Assembly: GCF_964030975.1 (NCBI RefSeq)
Contig: NZ_CAXIQH010000001.1
Span: 620,001 to 684,000 of the forward strand
Length of the DNA: 64,000 bases
From: Tisiphia sp964030975
GTDB taxonomy: Bacteria; Pseudomonadota; Alphaproteobacteria; Rickettsiales; Rickettsiaceae
Direction: 5' to 3'
In this document: in pieces, positions 45,259 through 54,559 of the stretch
How positions within the stretch are numbered: the first letter of the stretch is position 1
How the letters are laid out: each line of letters begins with the position of its first letter
Made by a program: the position numbers and the translations under genes
The notes under the pieces: generated by a model
Database searches by the model: none
The model's input: the letters and a program-made list of their open reading frames with translations, nothing else
What the model was told of the DNA's origin: nothing

Positions 45259-46134
45259 ATGCAAAAATTATCATTTCAGCAAATTATATTAACCCTGCAG
45301 AATTACTGGCAAGATTATGGTTGTGCTATTTTGCAACCATATGATGCCCATGTTGGAGCTGGCACCTTTCACCCTGCTACTGTACTACGAACCCTTGGTA
45401 AGAAACCTTGGTTTGTAGCTTATGTTCAGCCTTCTCGGCGTCCTCATGATAGTAGATATGCCCTGCATCCCAATAGAATGCAGCATTATTATCAATTTCA
45501 GGTTATACTAAAGCCATCTCCTGACGATATACAACAACTATATTTAAAAAGCCTTGAATGTCTTGGTATAGATTTGCAGAAACATGATATTAGGTTTGTT
45601 GAAGATGATTGGGAGTCTCCTAGCCTTGGTGCTGCTGGACTTGGTTGGGAAATATGGTGTGATGGTATGGAAGTATCACAATTTACTTATATGCAACAAA
45701 TTGGTGGTATTGATTGTCGTCCAGTGGCTGGTGAAATTACCTATGGTTTAGAACGTTTAGCACTTTACATACAAGGAATCAATGAGGTAAAAAATCTTGA
45801 TTGGAATGGTCAGATTGGAGAAAAGGCTTTAACTTATGGTGAAGTAGATTTTGCCGCTGAAAAACAATTTTCGAAGTTTAATTTAGAATTGGCTGACGTA
45901 GCAATATTATCCCAGCATTTTATTGATAGTGAGAAACAATGTAATGAATTAATTGCTGCAGATTTACCTTTGCCAGCTTATGATTATTGTATTCAAGCTA
46001 GCCATCTCTTTAACCTATTAAATGCCCGGGGGGTAATTAGTGTAACAGAGAGAGCTTCTTACATACTCAGAATACGTAATTTAGCAAAAATATGCTGTAA
46101 TAAATGGTTAGAACTAGAAGATAAAGAAGGTTAA
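45259..46134 (+). CDS. glyQ: Glycine-tRNA ligase alpha subunit
   Basis: 291 residues, the class II catalytic subunit of the bacterial (alpha-beta)2 enzyme. Seen: LQNYWQDYGCAILQPYD, RRPHDSRYALHPNRMQHYYQ (motif 2 region), the FVEDDWESPSLGAAGLGWE block and EITYGLERLALYIQG (motif 3). ATG start. glyS begins 1 bp after the stop; the four genes glyQ-glyS-tsaC-ftsY are tightly packed and probably one operon. Confidence 0.96.
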   Translation: MQKLSFQQIILTLQNYWQDYGCAILQPYDAHVGAGTFHPATVLRTLGKKPWFVAYVQPSRRPHDSRYALHPNRMQHYYQFQVILKPSPDDIQQLYLKSLECLGIDLQKHDIRFVEDDWESPSLGAAGLGWEIWCDGMEVSQFTYMQQIGGIDCRPVAGEITYGLERLALYIQGINEVKNLDWNGQIGEKALTYGEVDFAAEKQFSKFNLELADVAILSQHFIDSEKQCNELIAADLPLPAYDYCIQASHLFNLLNARGVISVTERASYILRIRNLAKICCNKWLELEDKEG

Positions 46135-46135
46135 T

Positions 46136-48295
46136 ATGAGTGAGTTATTACTGGAAATTTTTAGCGAAGAAATACCGGCTTTAATGCAGAAAAATGCAGC
46201 AGAAGCTTATAAAACCATATTTACGACAATCTTGCAAGAAAGTGAGTTAGTTGCTGATGTTCAGCTATATGTTGGATCTAGGAGAATTGCTGTACATATT
46301 ACAAATTTACCGAAATTTATACCACCAAAAGAAATTACCATTAGAGGACCAAAAGTTTCGGCAACGCAGCAGGCTATAGAAGGGTTTTGTCGGTCAAATA
46401 ATATTAGACTTCCTGCAAAAGTCGCTTGTGCTGAGGGATTTGAAGGAGACGCGGAACGCAGAACCGCAGCGTACTCTAGTGTACGTGAGGATTCGAGTAC
46501 CGCATCGACGTACAAATCACCAGCAGAAGTAGAGTTTTGCAGGAAGTCTATTGAGCAAAATAAATTATCTAAGGTATTAGTGCAAGGGCAATTATATTAT
46601 ATAATAGTAAAGAGTACCACAGAAACCGATATACGAGAACTATTGCAAGAGATAATTCCTAAAGCAATTAGTAAGTATATTTGGTCAAAATCTATGTATT
46701 GGGGGAATTATGATATAAGTTGGATTAGACCACTTAGGAATATTTTATGTATATTTGATGGAAAAACACTAGCCATTAAATACGGGCATTTGACGGCAAA
46801 TAATATTACCTTTGGACACAGATTTCTTAGTCCTGAACTGATTACTATAGACAGTTTTTCTGAATACCAGAACAAGCTGCGGGAGAGTAATGTCATTATT
46901 GACCAAGAAGAACGCAAGGAAATGATTAAAAGCCAGCTATCTAAAATAGCCAAGTCACTTAATCTAGTTATAAAAGACGATGAAAAATTATTAGAAGAAG
47001 TAACAGGATTAGTAGAATTGCCAATGGTTATGGTCGGTAAAATACCTGAGATATTTTTGCAGTTACCTAGTGAAGTGCTAGTTAGCTCAATGCGTACCCA
47101 TCAGAAATATTTTAGTACTTTTGACCAAGCTGGTAATTTTGCCCCTTATTTTCTTTTTGTTAGTAATATGCCTGATGATCAGAATATTATAGTAAGTGGT
47201 AACGAGAAGGTATTAGCCGCTAGACTATCTGATGCATTATATTTTTATCAGCAGGACTTATCTAATAGTTTAGAATCAAAATTGCCAAAACTTGCACAGA
47301 TAACATTTCATGCAAAGCTTGGCAGTATAAAGCAAAAAACAGAGAGAATGGCTGATATTTGTAATTATCTAATGCCAGGAAATCAGGATTTGCAACTAGC
47401 AGCTAGACTTTGTAAAAGTGATCTAACAACTGAAATGGTAGGAGAATTTCCTGAGCTGCAAGGTATTATGGGATATTATTACGCCAAAGCTGAAGGGTTA
47501 GATGATCAGATTGCCTTGGCAATAAGAGATCATTATAAACCACAAGGTCTATCAGATAGTTTGCCAATGGGAAATAGTGCAATATTGGCAATTGCTGATA
47601 AACTGGATAGTTTAGTAGGTTTGATATTAATAGGAGAAGAGCCAAGTGGTTCAAGAGATCCTTACTCACTCAGACGCCAAGCATTAGGTATTATTAGGAT
47701 AATTTTAGCTAATAAATTAACTATCAATATTAAGCAATTAGTTGTGTATGTAATTCAGCTATACTCTGAAGAGAATATAACATATAATAAAAGTAATCAG
47801 ATAGTCTTAGGGTTTTTAGAAGAACGAGCCAAATATTATTTTAAAAATCACTATGATCTATCGTTAATTAATGCGGTTATTGATTTTGATATTGAAGGAG
47901 ATCTAGTGATTACCGAGATAAAGCTCTGTGCTTTACAAAAGTTTCTCGCTGGAGTTGATGGTGAGAATTTATTAACTATTTACAAAAGAGCAAATAATAT
48001 ACTAGAAGGTAGTAATATAGAAGGAGAAGTTGATCAAAACGCTTTTATTTCACAATATGAACAACAATTATTTTTATCATTGGGAAACGTTTCTAAGGAA
48101 ATAGACAGATACATTGCCGAAAAAGATTTTACCAAGGCATTGAGTGTGCTACTAGAAATGTTAAAACCCATTAATGATTTTTTTGATAATCTGATGGTTA
48201 AAGATAAAGATCGTACAATTGCTAATAATCGTTTATTGTTGCTCAGAATGGTTACACAATTATTTGATAAATTAGCAAGATTTAGTGCTTTATGA
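46136..48295 (+). CDS. glyS: Glycine-tRNA ligase beta subunit with RPE insert
   Basis: 719 residues; the beta subunit binds tRNA-Gly. It starts SELLLEIFSEEIPALMQ, the family signature; VSSMRTHQKYFSTFD and the C-terminal anticodon-binding-like FFDNLMVKDKDRTIANNRL also match. A 48-residue insert at about residues 91-138 is encoded by a palindromic element and is absent from ordinary GlyS. It overlaps tsaC by 4 bp (ATGA). Confidence 0.95.
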   Translation: MSELLLEIFSEEIPALMQKNAAEAYKTIFTTILQESELVADVQLYVGSRRIAVHITNLPKFIPPKEITIRGPKVSATQQAIEGFCRSNNIRLPAKVACAEGFEGDAERRTAAYSSVREDSSTASTYKSPAEVEFCRKSIEQNKLSKVLVQGQLYYIIVKSTTETDIRELLQEIIPKAISKYIWSKSMYWGNYDISWIRPLRNILCIFDGKTLAIKYGHLTANNITFGHRFLSPELITIDSFSEYQNKLRESNVIIDQEERKEMIKSQLSKIAKSLNLVIKDDEKLLEEVTGLVELPMVMVGKIPEIFLQLPSEVLVSSMRTHQKYFSTFDQAGNFAPYFLFVSNMPDDQNIIVSGNEKVLAARLSDALYFYQQDLSNSLESKLPKLAQITFHAKLGSIKQKTERMADICNYLMPGNQDLQLAARLCKSDLTTEMVGEFPELQGIMGYYYAKAEGLDDQIALAIRDHYKPQGLSDSLPMGNSAILAIADKLDSLVGLILIGEEPSGSRDPYSLRRQALGIIRIILANKLTINIKQLVVYVIQLYSEENITYNKSNQIVLGFLEERAKYYFKNHYDLSLINAVIDFDIEGDLVITEIKLCALQKFLAGVDGENLLTIYKRANNILEGSNIEGEVDQNAFISQYEQQLFLSLGNVSKEIDRYIAEKDFTKALSVLLEMLKPINDFFDNLMVKDKDRTIANNRLLLLRMVTQLFDKLARFSAL
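46406..46549 (+). repeat. Rickettsia palindromic element-like insert in glyS
   Basis: 144 bp with ends AGACTTCCTGCAAAA and TTTTGCAGGAAGTCT. Encodes AEGFEGDAERRTAAYSSVRE, then STASTYKSPAEVEF, in frame. The same peptide family is encoded by the insert in tsaC. Known Rickettsia palindromic elements enter genes in one frame and code tolerated surface peptides. Confidence 0.88.
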
Positions 48296-49386
48296 CGGAT
48301 ATATTACGACAGGCTGCCAAATTTATCAAATCTGGCAATATAGTAGCATTCCCCACAGAAACAGTATATGGACTTGGGGCAGATGCTAGTAATGAGCAAG
48401 CTTGTCAGAAGATTTTTAAGATAAAAAAGCGTCCAAGCATAAATCCTCTGATTGTCCATGTAGCAACCATGAGTCAAGCTAAAGCTATCGGGGAATTTAA
48501 TGCAGACGCTCTTAAGTTAAGTGAGGTATTTTGGCCAGGACCTTTATCAATTGTTGTACCATTAAGAAGTGGAGCAAATATAGCTGAATCAGTATTATCC
48601 GGGCTGACAACGATTGCACTCCGTATACCATCACATAATATGGCTTTGGAGCTAATAAGAAAGTCAGGCACGCCGATAGCAGCTCCTAGTGCTAACCCAT
48701 CAGGTTACATTAGTGCTACTACTTTAGAGCATGTAAAAGAACATTTTGCAAATGACCAAGATATTTTTATTTTAGAAGATAATTCAAGATTCTCTGCAAA
48801 AGTCGCTTATGCTGGGGGATTTGAAGGAGACTCGGAACGGAGAACCGCAGCGTACTTAAATGTACGTGAGGATTTGAGTACCGAATCGACGTATAAATCA
48901 CCAGCAGAAGTAGAGTTTTTCAGAAAGTCTAATGACTATAAGTGTCAGTATGGTATAGAGTCAACCATAGTGGATAGTACCACTAATAACTTAACTATTT
49001 TGCGAGATGGTTTTATTACGCTGGAAGCGTTAGAGAAGGTTCTTGGTAAGAAACTAGATAAAGCATCTAGTTTGATGCAAATTAAAGCTCCAGGGATGAT
49101 GGATAAACATTACTCACCAAGAGTTAAAATGAGACTGAATGCCGAGAGTTTAGAAGCTAATGAGGTAGGTCTTAATTTTGCGGATAGTAAGCTAGAGGGC
49201 AATTTTTCACTTAATTTAAGTTTAACCGGAGATTTAATTATCGCTGCTAGCAATTTATTTGCCAGTCTTAGAATATTAGATAATTACGCAGAATTAAATG
49301 GATTAGCAATTGCCGTTGCCTCTATCCCAGAGGTTGGTATCGGCGTTGCAATCAATGATCGACTTAAAAGAGCGGCGGTGAAATGA
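48292..49386 (+). CDS. tsaC: Threonylcarbamoyl-AMP synthase (Sua5 type) with RPE insert
   Basis: 364 residues. YrdC domain in two parts (GNIVAFPTETVYGLGADASN; PSINPLIVHVATM; SGTPIAAPSANPSG) and a C-terminal Sua5 domain beginning PGMMDKHYSPR. It makes threonylcarbamoyl-AMP for t6A37 of ANN-decoding tRNAs. An RPE-type insert (about residues 166-213) lies after the SATTLEHV region and before YGIESTIVDST, inside the YrdC domain. The last 4 bp overlap ftsY. Confidence 0.92.
   Translation: MTDILRQAAKFIKSGNIVAFPTETVYGLGADASNEQACQKIFKIKKRPSINPLIVHVATMSQAKAIGEFNADALKLSEVFWPGPLSIVVPLRSGANIAESVLSGLTTIALRIPSHNMALELIRKSGTPIAAPSANPSGYISATTLEHVKEHFANDQDIFILEDNSRFSAKVAYAGGFEGDSERRTAAYLNVREDLSTESTYKSPAEVEFFRKSNDYKCQYGIESTIVDSTTNNLTILRDGFITLEALEKVLGKKLDKASSLMQIKAPGMMDKHYSPRVKMRLNAESLEANEVGLNFADSKLEGNFSLNLSLTGDLIIAASNLFASLRILDNYAELNGLAIAVASIPEVGIGVAINDRLKRAAVK
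48787..48930 (+). repeat. Rickettsia palindromic element-like insert in tsaC
   Basis: 144 bp, clearly homologous to the glyS insert. Encodes GGFEGDSERRTAAYLNVRED, then STESTYKSPAEVEF. Ends (AGATTCTCTGCAAAA and TTTTTCAGAAAGTCT) are more decayed, suggesting an older insertion. Confidence 0.85.
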
Positions 49387-50294
49387 CATCTATATTTACT
49401 AAATTAAAGCAGGTATTAGTTAATAGTTCCAATAAAATATCTTCGGGCATTGACCAGATATTTTACAAAAAAAAACTAGATGAGCAGACTTTACAGGAAT
49501 TAGAGGAGTTGTTAATATCTGCAGATATTACTGCCTCTGTAGCAATAGAGCTGGTCAATAAACTAAGAACTATCAAATTTGATAAAGAAGTAAGTAGTTT
49601 GGTAATCAAAGAACAACTTGCCGACATTATCGGGCAATTATTGATAAAGGCTAGTAAAAATTTTGAATTACACGATAAAAAGCTTAATGTCATACTAGTT
49701 TGCGGCGTTAATGGTTCAGGGAAAACTACGAGCATAGGCAAGTTAGCTAGTATTTATCGTAAACAGGGTAAGAAAGTGGCTATTGCCGCTTGTGATACAT
49801 TTAGAGCTGCTGCTGTTAGTCAATTATCTAGCTGGGCTGATAAAAGTGGCTCAATGTTTATTACTGGTGAAGAATCAGCCGAACCTGCTAGTGTTGCTTA
49901 TCTTGCTATGCAATCTTCAATAAAAAACGATGTGGATATATTATTTATTGATACAGCCGGTAGGTTACATAACAAAAAGAATCTGATGGAAGAACTTGCC
50001 AAAATTGTTAGGGTTATTAAGAAGATTGATGATACAGCTCCTCACCATAGTATATTAGTAATTGATGCGACAACTGGACAGAATGTATATAATCAAGTTG
50101 AACAATTTACTGCTATTGCTAACATAACAAGTCTGATAGTTACTAAATTAGATGGTACGGCAAAAGCTGGGGTTGTGGTTGGTGTCGTGCAGAAATTCGC
50201 CTTACCAGTATGTTTTTTAGGGATAGGAGAGAAGATAGACGATCTAAAGCCGTTTGATCCGGCTGCGTTTGCTAGTAGTTTAGTAGGGAATTAA
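49383..50294 (+). CDS. ftsY: Signal recognition particle receptor FtsY
   Basis: 303 residues, the NG core without the acidic A domain, as in other Rickettsiales. N domain at about 1-95; G1 CGVNGSGKTTSIGKLA, the DTFRAAAVSQL insertion-box region, DTAGRLHNKKNLMEEL (G3) and TKLDGTAKAGVVVG (G4/G5). It docks SRP-ribosome complexes at the inner membrane. It starts inside the end of tsaC. Confidence 0.96.
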   Translation: MTSIFTKLKQVLVNSSNKISSGIDQIFYKKKLDEQTLQELEELLISADITASVAIELVNKLRTIKFDKEVSSLVIKEQLADIIGQLLIKASKNFELHDKKLNVILVCGVNGSGKTTSIGKLASIYRKQGKKVAIAACDTFRAAAVSQLSSWADKSGSMFITGEESAEPASVAYLAMQSSIKNDVDILFIDTAGRLHNKKNLMEELAKIVRVIKKIDDTAPHHSILVIDATTGQNVYNQVEQFTAIANITSLIVTKLDGTAKAGVVVGVVQKFALPVCFLGIGEKIDDLKPFDPAAFASSLVGN

Positions 50295-50334
50295 CAAGGG
50301 TCTTGCATGAAGAAAGATGTCGTCTCTGCGAAAT

Positions 50335-50412
50335 ATGATGTCATACCTGCGAAAGCAGGTATCTAAAAAAGCCCTGAAATATTATAGATTCCCGCCTACG
50401 CGGGAATGACAA
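50335..50412. repeat. Module A between ftsY and cca
   Basis: GTCATACCTGCGAAAGCAGG, a short insert, then GATTCCCGCCTACGCGGGAA and TGAC. The right end supplies an ATG (50425) in frame with cca, probably not the real start. Confidence 0.75.
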
Positions 50413-50466
50413 GAGGAGGCAGGAATGACATCTTTGTCGTTTAAACCACATAATCTAGGATTGTTA

Positions 50467-51657
50467 ATGAATATCATAACAAGAGAATTATCTATCCAAT
50501 CCAATTATTACAAAGAAATCTTGTCAATAATTAAACTAGGTGGTGGAGTGGCTAGGATTGTCGGGGGAGCCGTTCGGGATGCTATTCTTGGTGTAGTTAA
50601 TTATGACATTGATATAACAACCAGTTTATTACCAGAGCAAGTAACAGATATTTTATCAACAGCCAATATTAAGGTCATCCCAACTGGCATAAAATATGGC
50701 ACAGTTACGGCTTTACTAAATAATGAGAAATTTGAAATTACTACACTTAGGAAAGATATAAAATGTGATGGCCGGCACACAGAAGTCATATTTACTGATG
50801 ATTTTATGGAAGATGCTGCTAGAAGAGATTTTACCATTAACGCATTAAGTTATTGTCCATTTGAGCATAAAATTTATGATTATTTCGGTGGAATAGATGA
50901 CTTGCAAGAATCTAAGGTAATATTTATCGGACAAGCATTTGAACGGATTGAAGAAGATTTTTTACGTATTTTACGTTTTTTCCGTTTTTCCTGCTATTAT
51001 GCAAGACAGTTAGATATTAATGGGTTAGATGCCTGTATTAAATTACGAGAAAATCTTAAATTATTATCAAAAGAACGGATAAAATGGGAGATGGACAAAT
51101 TAATTATCTCAGATAATAGTCCTAATATTTTGCAGCAAATGTTTGATAATGGTATATTGCAAATAATATTACCAGTTAGCAAGTTTGATAAGAAACCTTT
51201 GGTGGAAGCAATTAATTTCGGTTCTTTAGAACCTTACACTAGGTATTCACTATTATTTTATCACATAAAGAACCTACCACTAAGTGATTTACTAAATTTA
51301 AAATTTTCTCGGCAACAAGCAATCAAAATCATTGCTATACTTAGATTTGTTAATAAGGAAATCAACGAATTCACATTACGAGAAATTTGGTGGGAAACTG
51401 CTAATTATCCGGATGATTACCTGCAATATATAATTATTCTAGTATCATTAGGCAAATTAAATAGAGATATAGCAAACAAATTTCTAGATACATACCAATC
51501 TAAATCCCGACCAATATTCCCGATAAATGGGCATGACTTGCAGAAAATAAATATTCATGGTAAAGATATTGGCATAGTGATATGCAAATTAAAAAGCTCT
51601 TGGATTGCAAGTGATTTTACGCTTAGTAAGCATCAATTACTTGATAAAATAGTATAA
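50467..51657 (+). CDS. cca: CCA tRNA nucleotidyltransferase / poly(A) polymerase family
   Basis: 396 residues from ATG 50467 (MNIITRELSIQSN), which has AGGA 8-9 bp upstream. The ATG at 50425 lies in the module A border and would add 14 repeat-coded residues. Class II nucleotidyltransferase motifs: RIVGGAVRDAILGVVNYDID (catalytic Asp pair), RRDFTINALSY, and IEEDFLRILRFFRFSCYY. It adds or repairs the CCA end of tRNAs. A PcnB role cannot be excluded. Confidence 0.88.
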   Translation: MNIITRELSIQSNYYKEILSIIKLGGGVARIVGGAVRDAILGVVNYDIDITTSLLPEQVTDILSTANIKVIPTGIKYGTVTALLNNEKFEITTLRKDIKCDGRHTEVIFTDDFMEDAARRDFTINALSYCPFEHKIYDYFGGIDDLQESKVIFIGQAFERIEEDFLRILRFFRFSCYYARQLDINGLDACIKLRENLKLLSKERIKWEMDKLIISDNSPNILQQMFDNGILQIILPVSKFDKKPLVEAINFGSLEPYTRYSLLFYHIKNLPLSDLLNLKFSRQQAIKIIAILRFVNKEINEFTLREIWWETANYPDDYLQYIIILVSLGKLNRDIANKFLDTYQSKSRPIFPINGHDLQKINIHGKDIGIVICKLKSSWIASDFTLSKHQLLDKIV

Positions 51658-51701
51658 TTATCGTATAATAAATTCCTAAGGCACTAAATTAGGAAAATGC
51701 T

Positions 51702-51965
51702 ATGAAGCAAAATCAACAAGTGAAAGTAATAGGTAGTAACGGTCAACTATCGCTTGGCAAAGTATTTGCAGGACAAATGGTATTAATCGAACAATTAGAT
51801 AATGGTACATGGATCATTAAGACAGGAGAATTTATTCCAACCTCAGAAAAGTGGTTATATCAAGGAGACACCTTGACTAAACTAGATAAAGCATTATCGT
51901 GGGCAGAAAGAAATAAACCAAAAGATAACTTACAAGAAATTGTTGAGAAAATTGAACATGTCTAA
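51702..51965 (+). CDS. Putative antitoxin of a toxin-antitoxin pair
   Basis: 87 residues. The N-terminal half looks like a swapped-hairpin/AbrB-like strand set (VKVIGSNGQLSLGKVFAGQM, WIIKTGEFIPTSEKWLY); the C-terminal half is helical and acidic (LDKALSWAERNKPKDNLQEI), fit for toxin binding. It overlaps the next gene by 8 bp, the usual antitoxin-first order. I do not recognise the exact family. Confidence 0.55.
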   Translation: MKQNQQVKVIGSNGQLSLGKVFAGQMVLIEQLDNGTWIIKTGEFIPTSEKWLYQGDTLTKLDKALSWAERNKPKDNLQEIVEKIEHV

Positions 51966-52257
51966 AATAAAAATAGATATGAATAATCCAGAGTTTCAAA
52001 AAGATTTGTTTGCTCTTGAAAAAAATAATCAATTAGCATTAATTAAAGTGTTAAAAAAAATAAGTCATTTAACTTGGGATGAGTTATATAGGGATCAAGG
52101 TCTAAAATGGGAAGTAATCGTATCCAAAATAACTAAGAATAAGCATCAGATTTACTCTTTTAGGTTCTCACAAAAATATCGAGCATTGGCACTAAGAGAA
52201 GAATCTTACTTACGTTTACTAACTTTGCATACAGATCATGATAGTGCTTATAAATAA
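51958..52257 (+). CDS. Putative RelE/ParE-superfamily toxin
   Basis: 99 residues from ATG 51958 (MSKIKIDMNNPEFQ). The pattern of two N-terminal helices, WDELYRDQGLKWEVIVSK, then IYSFRFSQKYRALALREESY and LRLLTLHTDHDSAYK matches small RelE-like mRNA interferases (a basic sheet with R-x-x-R-A-L-A and a late DHD). Catalytic residues are not assigned. Confidence 0.6.
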   Translation: MSKIKIDMNNPEFQKDLFALEKNNQLALIKVLKKISHLTWDELYRDQGLKWEVIVSKITKNKHQIYSFRFSQKYRALALREESYLRLLTLHTDHDSAYK

Positions 52258-52326
52258 TTTCCATATAATACTTGGAAAAAATAAAACATCCAAGGCATTG
52301 AAAAATAACGTTGAAAATTAAAAAAA

Positions 52327-53439
52327 ATGAAAATTAATATTAGTGCTAGCATTTTTATTGTTATAATTATGATATTATTTAATTATGGAGCTTTTGCCAA
52401 TGTAGGTAAGGTGAAAATTGTTACTAGTATAACTCCATTAGCAAGCATTATAGCGATGTTAGTGAAAGATCAAACAGAAATTGTTGCTATTGCTAATAAC
52501 AATGATTGTCCGCATCATTATAATTTAAGACCTAGTGATCTTAAAAAAGTCAAAGATGCAGATATTGTATTTTATATAGATGAGCAATTTGATGGCTTTG
52601 CTGGCAAATTGATGAATGGTCATAATAAAAATGTTATTAAAGTTAGTAATTTTAATGGGCTAAGAATTATTGGTAATAACTCCTATGATAATTGGCATAT
52701 TTGGCTTGATTTAGATAATGTAAAACTATTATTAGAACAATTATCTCAGATATTATCTAAACGATTTCCTGAGATTAGTTCAGATATTTACCAGAATCTT
52801 GAAGAGGCAAAAAAACAAATAGATGATCTTGCAAAAATCAAACATCAAAGATTAGTGTCTTTAACAGATGTAATCTTGCTTAGTGATAGTTTAGAATATT
52901 TTTTTGATAATAGTAAAAAAAGCGTTGCAAGATTATATAGCTCTGACCAAAAGAGCCTTAAATATATTAGTAATCTTGAGCATTTATTAAGTATGTCCAA
53001 TAGTAAATGTTTATTACTAAGTACAGAGCAAGATGTTGCTTTGTATAAAAATTTTAAAGTAGAAGTAGTGGCAATTGAAAGTGAGAATTGGCAAGTGACT
53101 AACATCAATAGTGATTTATTTTATAATCAATATTTAAAAATAATTAATCAACTGTCTAAATGCTTAAACAACAATTCTAATCATTCGTCATTGCAAAAAG
53201 CTGTTATCCAACCGTCATTGCGAGAAGTAGTATCGTACGACAAATCAGTGATAAGTTGTCATTCCCGCGAAGGCGGGAATCTAGATACCTGCTTTCGCAG
53301 GTATGACACAAAAATTGCTTCGTCGAGTTTATGGTCTCCTCGCAATGACGTATATGTAATCCAAGACGTCATTGTGAGGAGTAGCGAAGCCCGACAAATC
53401 AGTGATAAGCTGTCATTCTTAGCAACGGCGGGAATCTAG
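52327..53439 (+). CDS. ZnuA-like metal-binding periplasmic protein with repeat-coded tail
   Basis: 370 residues. Signal peptide (ISASIFIVIIMILFNYGAFA). Cluster A-I substrate-binding protein of zinc/manganese ABC transporters: TSITPLASIIAMLVKD, CPHHYNLRPSDLKKVKDADI (first His region), NWHIWLDLDNVKLLLEQL (second His). The site that usually holds the third His (F-x-H-D-A-Y) reads LLSDSLEYF, lacking it. Native homology ends about residue 280; the last 90 residues are translated modules B and A (REVVSYDKS, CHSREGGNLDTCFRRYDTK). Confidence 0.8.
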   Translation: MKINISASIFIVIIMILFNYGAFANVGKVKIVTSITPLASIIAMLVKDQTEIVAIANNNDCPHHYNLRPSDLKKVKDADIVFYIDEQFDGFAGKLMNGHNKNVIKVSNFNGLRIIGNNSYDNWHIWLDLDNVKLLLEQLSQILSKRFPEISSDIYQNLEEAKKQIDDLAKIKHQRLVSLTDVILLSDSLEYFFDNSKKSVARLYSSDQKSLKYISNLEHLLSMSNSKCLLLSTEQDVALYKNFKVEVVAIESENWQVTNINSDLFYNQYLKIINQLSKCLNNNSNHSSLQKAVIQPSLREVVSYDKSVISCHSREGGNLDTCFRRYDTKIASSSLWSPRNDVYVIQDVIVRSSEARQISDKLSFLATAGI

Positions 53440-53515
53440 ATACCTGCTTTCGCAGGTATGACACAAAAATTGCTTCGTCGACCTTATGGTCTTCTCGCAA
53501 TGACGGTTGTGTATC
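53190..53515. repeat. Two tandem B-around-A units at the end of the ZnuA-like gene
   Basis: Two units of about 160 bp: CGTCATTGCGAGAAGTAG..., CGACAAATCAGTGATAAG, a full module A, ATTGCTTCGTCGA, then CTCGCAATGACG. They supply the 3' coding end of the gene and run nearly to ccmC. Confidence 0.88.
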
Positions 53516-53534
53516 CTATAAAACCATAATTAGA

Positions 53535-54242
53535 ATGTTTATGTTTAAATTACTAAACCCTTATTTTTTTAGTAAGTTAGTACGAACCATGCTACCATTA
53601 TTGCTAGTTGCAATGTTAGTAGTAATGGGGTTGGGCTTATATCAAGCTTTGATAGTATCGCCACCAGATTACCAACAAGGGGATATGGTTAGGATTATGT
53701 ATGTTCATGTACCAGCTTCTTGGATGGCACTAGGGATTTATACATTTATCGCTATTTGTAGTTTGTCTAGCCTAGTGTGGAAGACTAGAATGTCGTTCTT
53801 AATGGCAATGGCAAGTGCTCCTATTGGTGCAGTTTTTTGTATGATTAGTATGGTGACAGGAGCCTTATGGGGAAAGCCTATTTGGGGGACTTGGTGGGTT
53901 TGGGATGCTAGACTTACCTCAATGTTCGTACTATTCTTACTTTATTTAAGTTATATCGTGGTGGTGAATAGTGGTGATAGGATAAGCCGTACTGAAAAAC
54001 CAGCCTCGGTGATTGCTCTGATTGGTTTTATCAATGTTCCTATAGTAAAATTCTCAGTAAATATTTGGTATAGTTTACATCAGCCAGCCAGCGTTTTAAG
54101 GCTAGGTAGCCCTACCATTGATAATTCTATGTTATTGCCCTTAGTGCTAATGTTTATAAGTGCTATACTATATTTTTTATTAGTATTAGGTTTAAGAACT
54201 TGCGTTTTAATTGCCAAATTCAAGGAGTATGACAATTTATGA
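53535..54242 (+). CDS. ccmC: Heme exporter permease CcmC
   Basis: 235 residues with six membrane helices. The tryptophan-rich heme-binding loop GTWWVWDARLTSMFVL and flanking histidines (MYVHVPASWMA; WYSLHQPAS) are present. CcmC loads heme onto CcmE in cytochrome c maturation system I. ATG at 53535 (MFMFKLLNPYFF) or 53541. It overlaps fdxA by 4 bp. Confidence 0.93.
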   Translation: MFMFKLLNPYFFSKLVRTMLPLLLVAMLVVMGLGLYQALIVSPPDYQQGDMVRIMYVHVPASWMALGIYTFIAICSLSSLVWKTRMSFLMAMASAPIGAVFCMISMVTGALWGKPIWGTWWVWDARLTSMFVLFLLYLSYIVVVNSGDRISRTEKPASVIALIGFINVPIVKFSVNIWYSLHQPASVLRLGSPTIDNSMLLPLVLMFISAILYFLLVLGLRTCVLIAKFKEYDNL

Positions 54243-54559
54243 CTTATGTTGTTACTGATGAATGCATAAAATGTAAATATACTGATTGTGTAGAAGTATG
54301 TCCTGTAGATTGCTTTTATGAAGGAGAGTTAATGTTAGTGATTAATCCTGACGAATGTATTGATTGTGGAGTATGTGAGATTGAGTGTCCGGTTAAAGCT
54401 ATTAAGCCAGAGTCAGAACAGCTGATTGATTGGATAGAGAGAGCTAAGTTTTTTTCCAGCAAATGGTCAAATATTACGGTTAAAAAACCAGCCCTACCGG
54501 ATGCAGATAAATATCAAGACGAGAAAAATAAGTTTGAAAAATATATGGGTAAAGTTTAA
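54239..54559 (+). CDS. fdxA: Ferredoxin (7Fe/8Fe type)
   Basis: 106 residues. Two cluster motifs: CIKCKYTDCVEVCPVDCF and CIDCGVCEIECPVKAI. The spacing of the first fits a [3Fe-4S]/[4Fe-4S] ferredoxin of the FdxA type, and a C-terminal extension follows (about 50 residues). Low-potential electron carrier. Start codon overlaps the ccmC stop (ATGA). Confidence 0.92.
   Translation: MTYVVTDECIKCKYTDCVEVCPVDCFYEGELMLVINPDECIDCGVCEIECPVKAIKPESEQLIDWIERAKFFSSKWSNITVKKPALPDADKYQDEKNKFEKYMGKV

Noticed and set aside
46261..46515. Minus-strand ORF over the glyS RPE insert
   Set aside because: Antisense of glyS and the insert; the plus frame has full family motifs.
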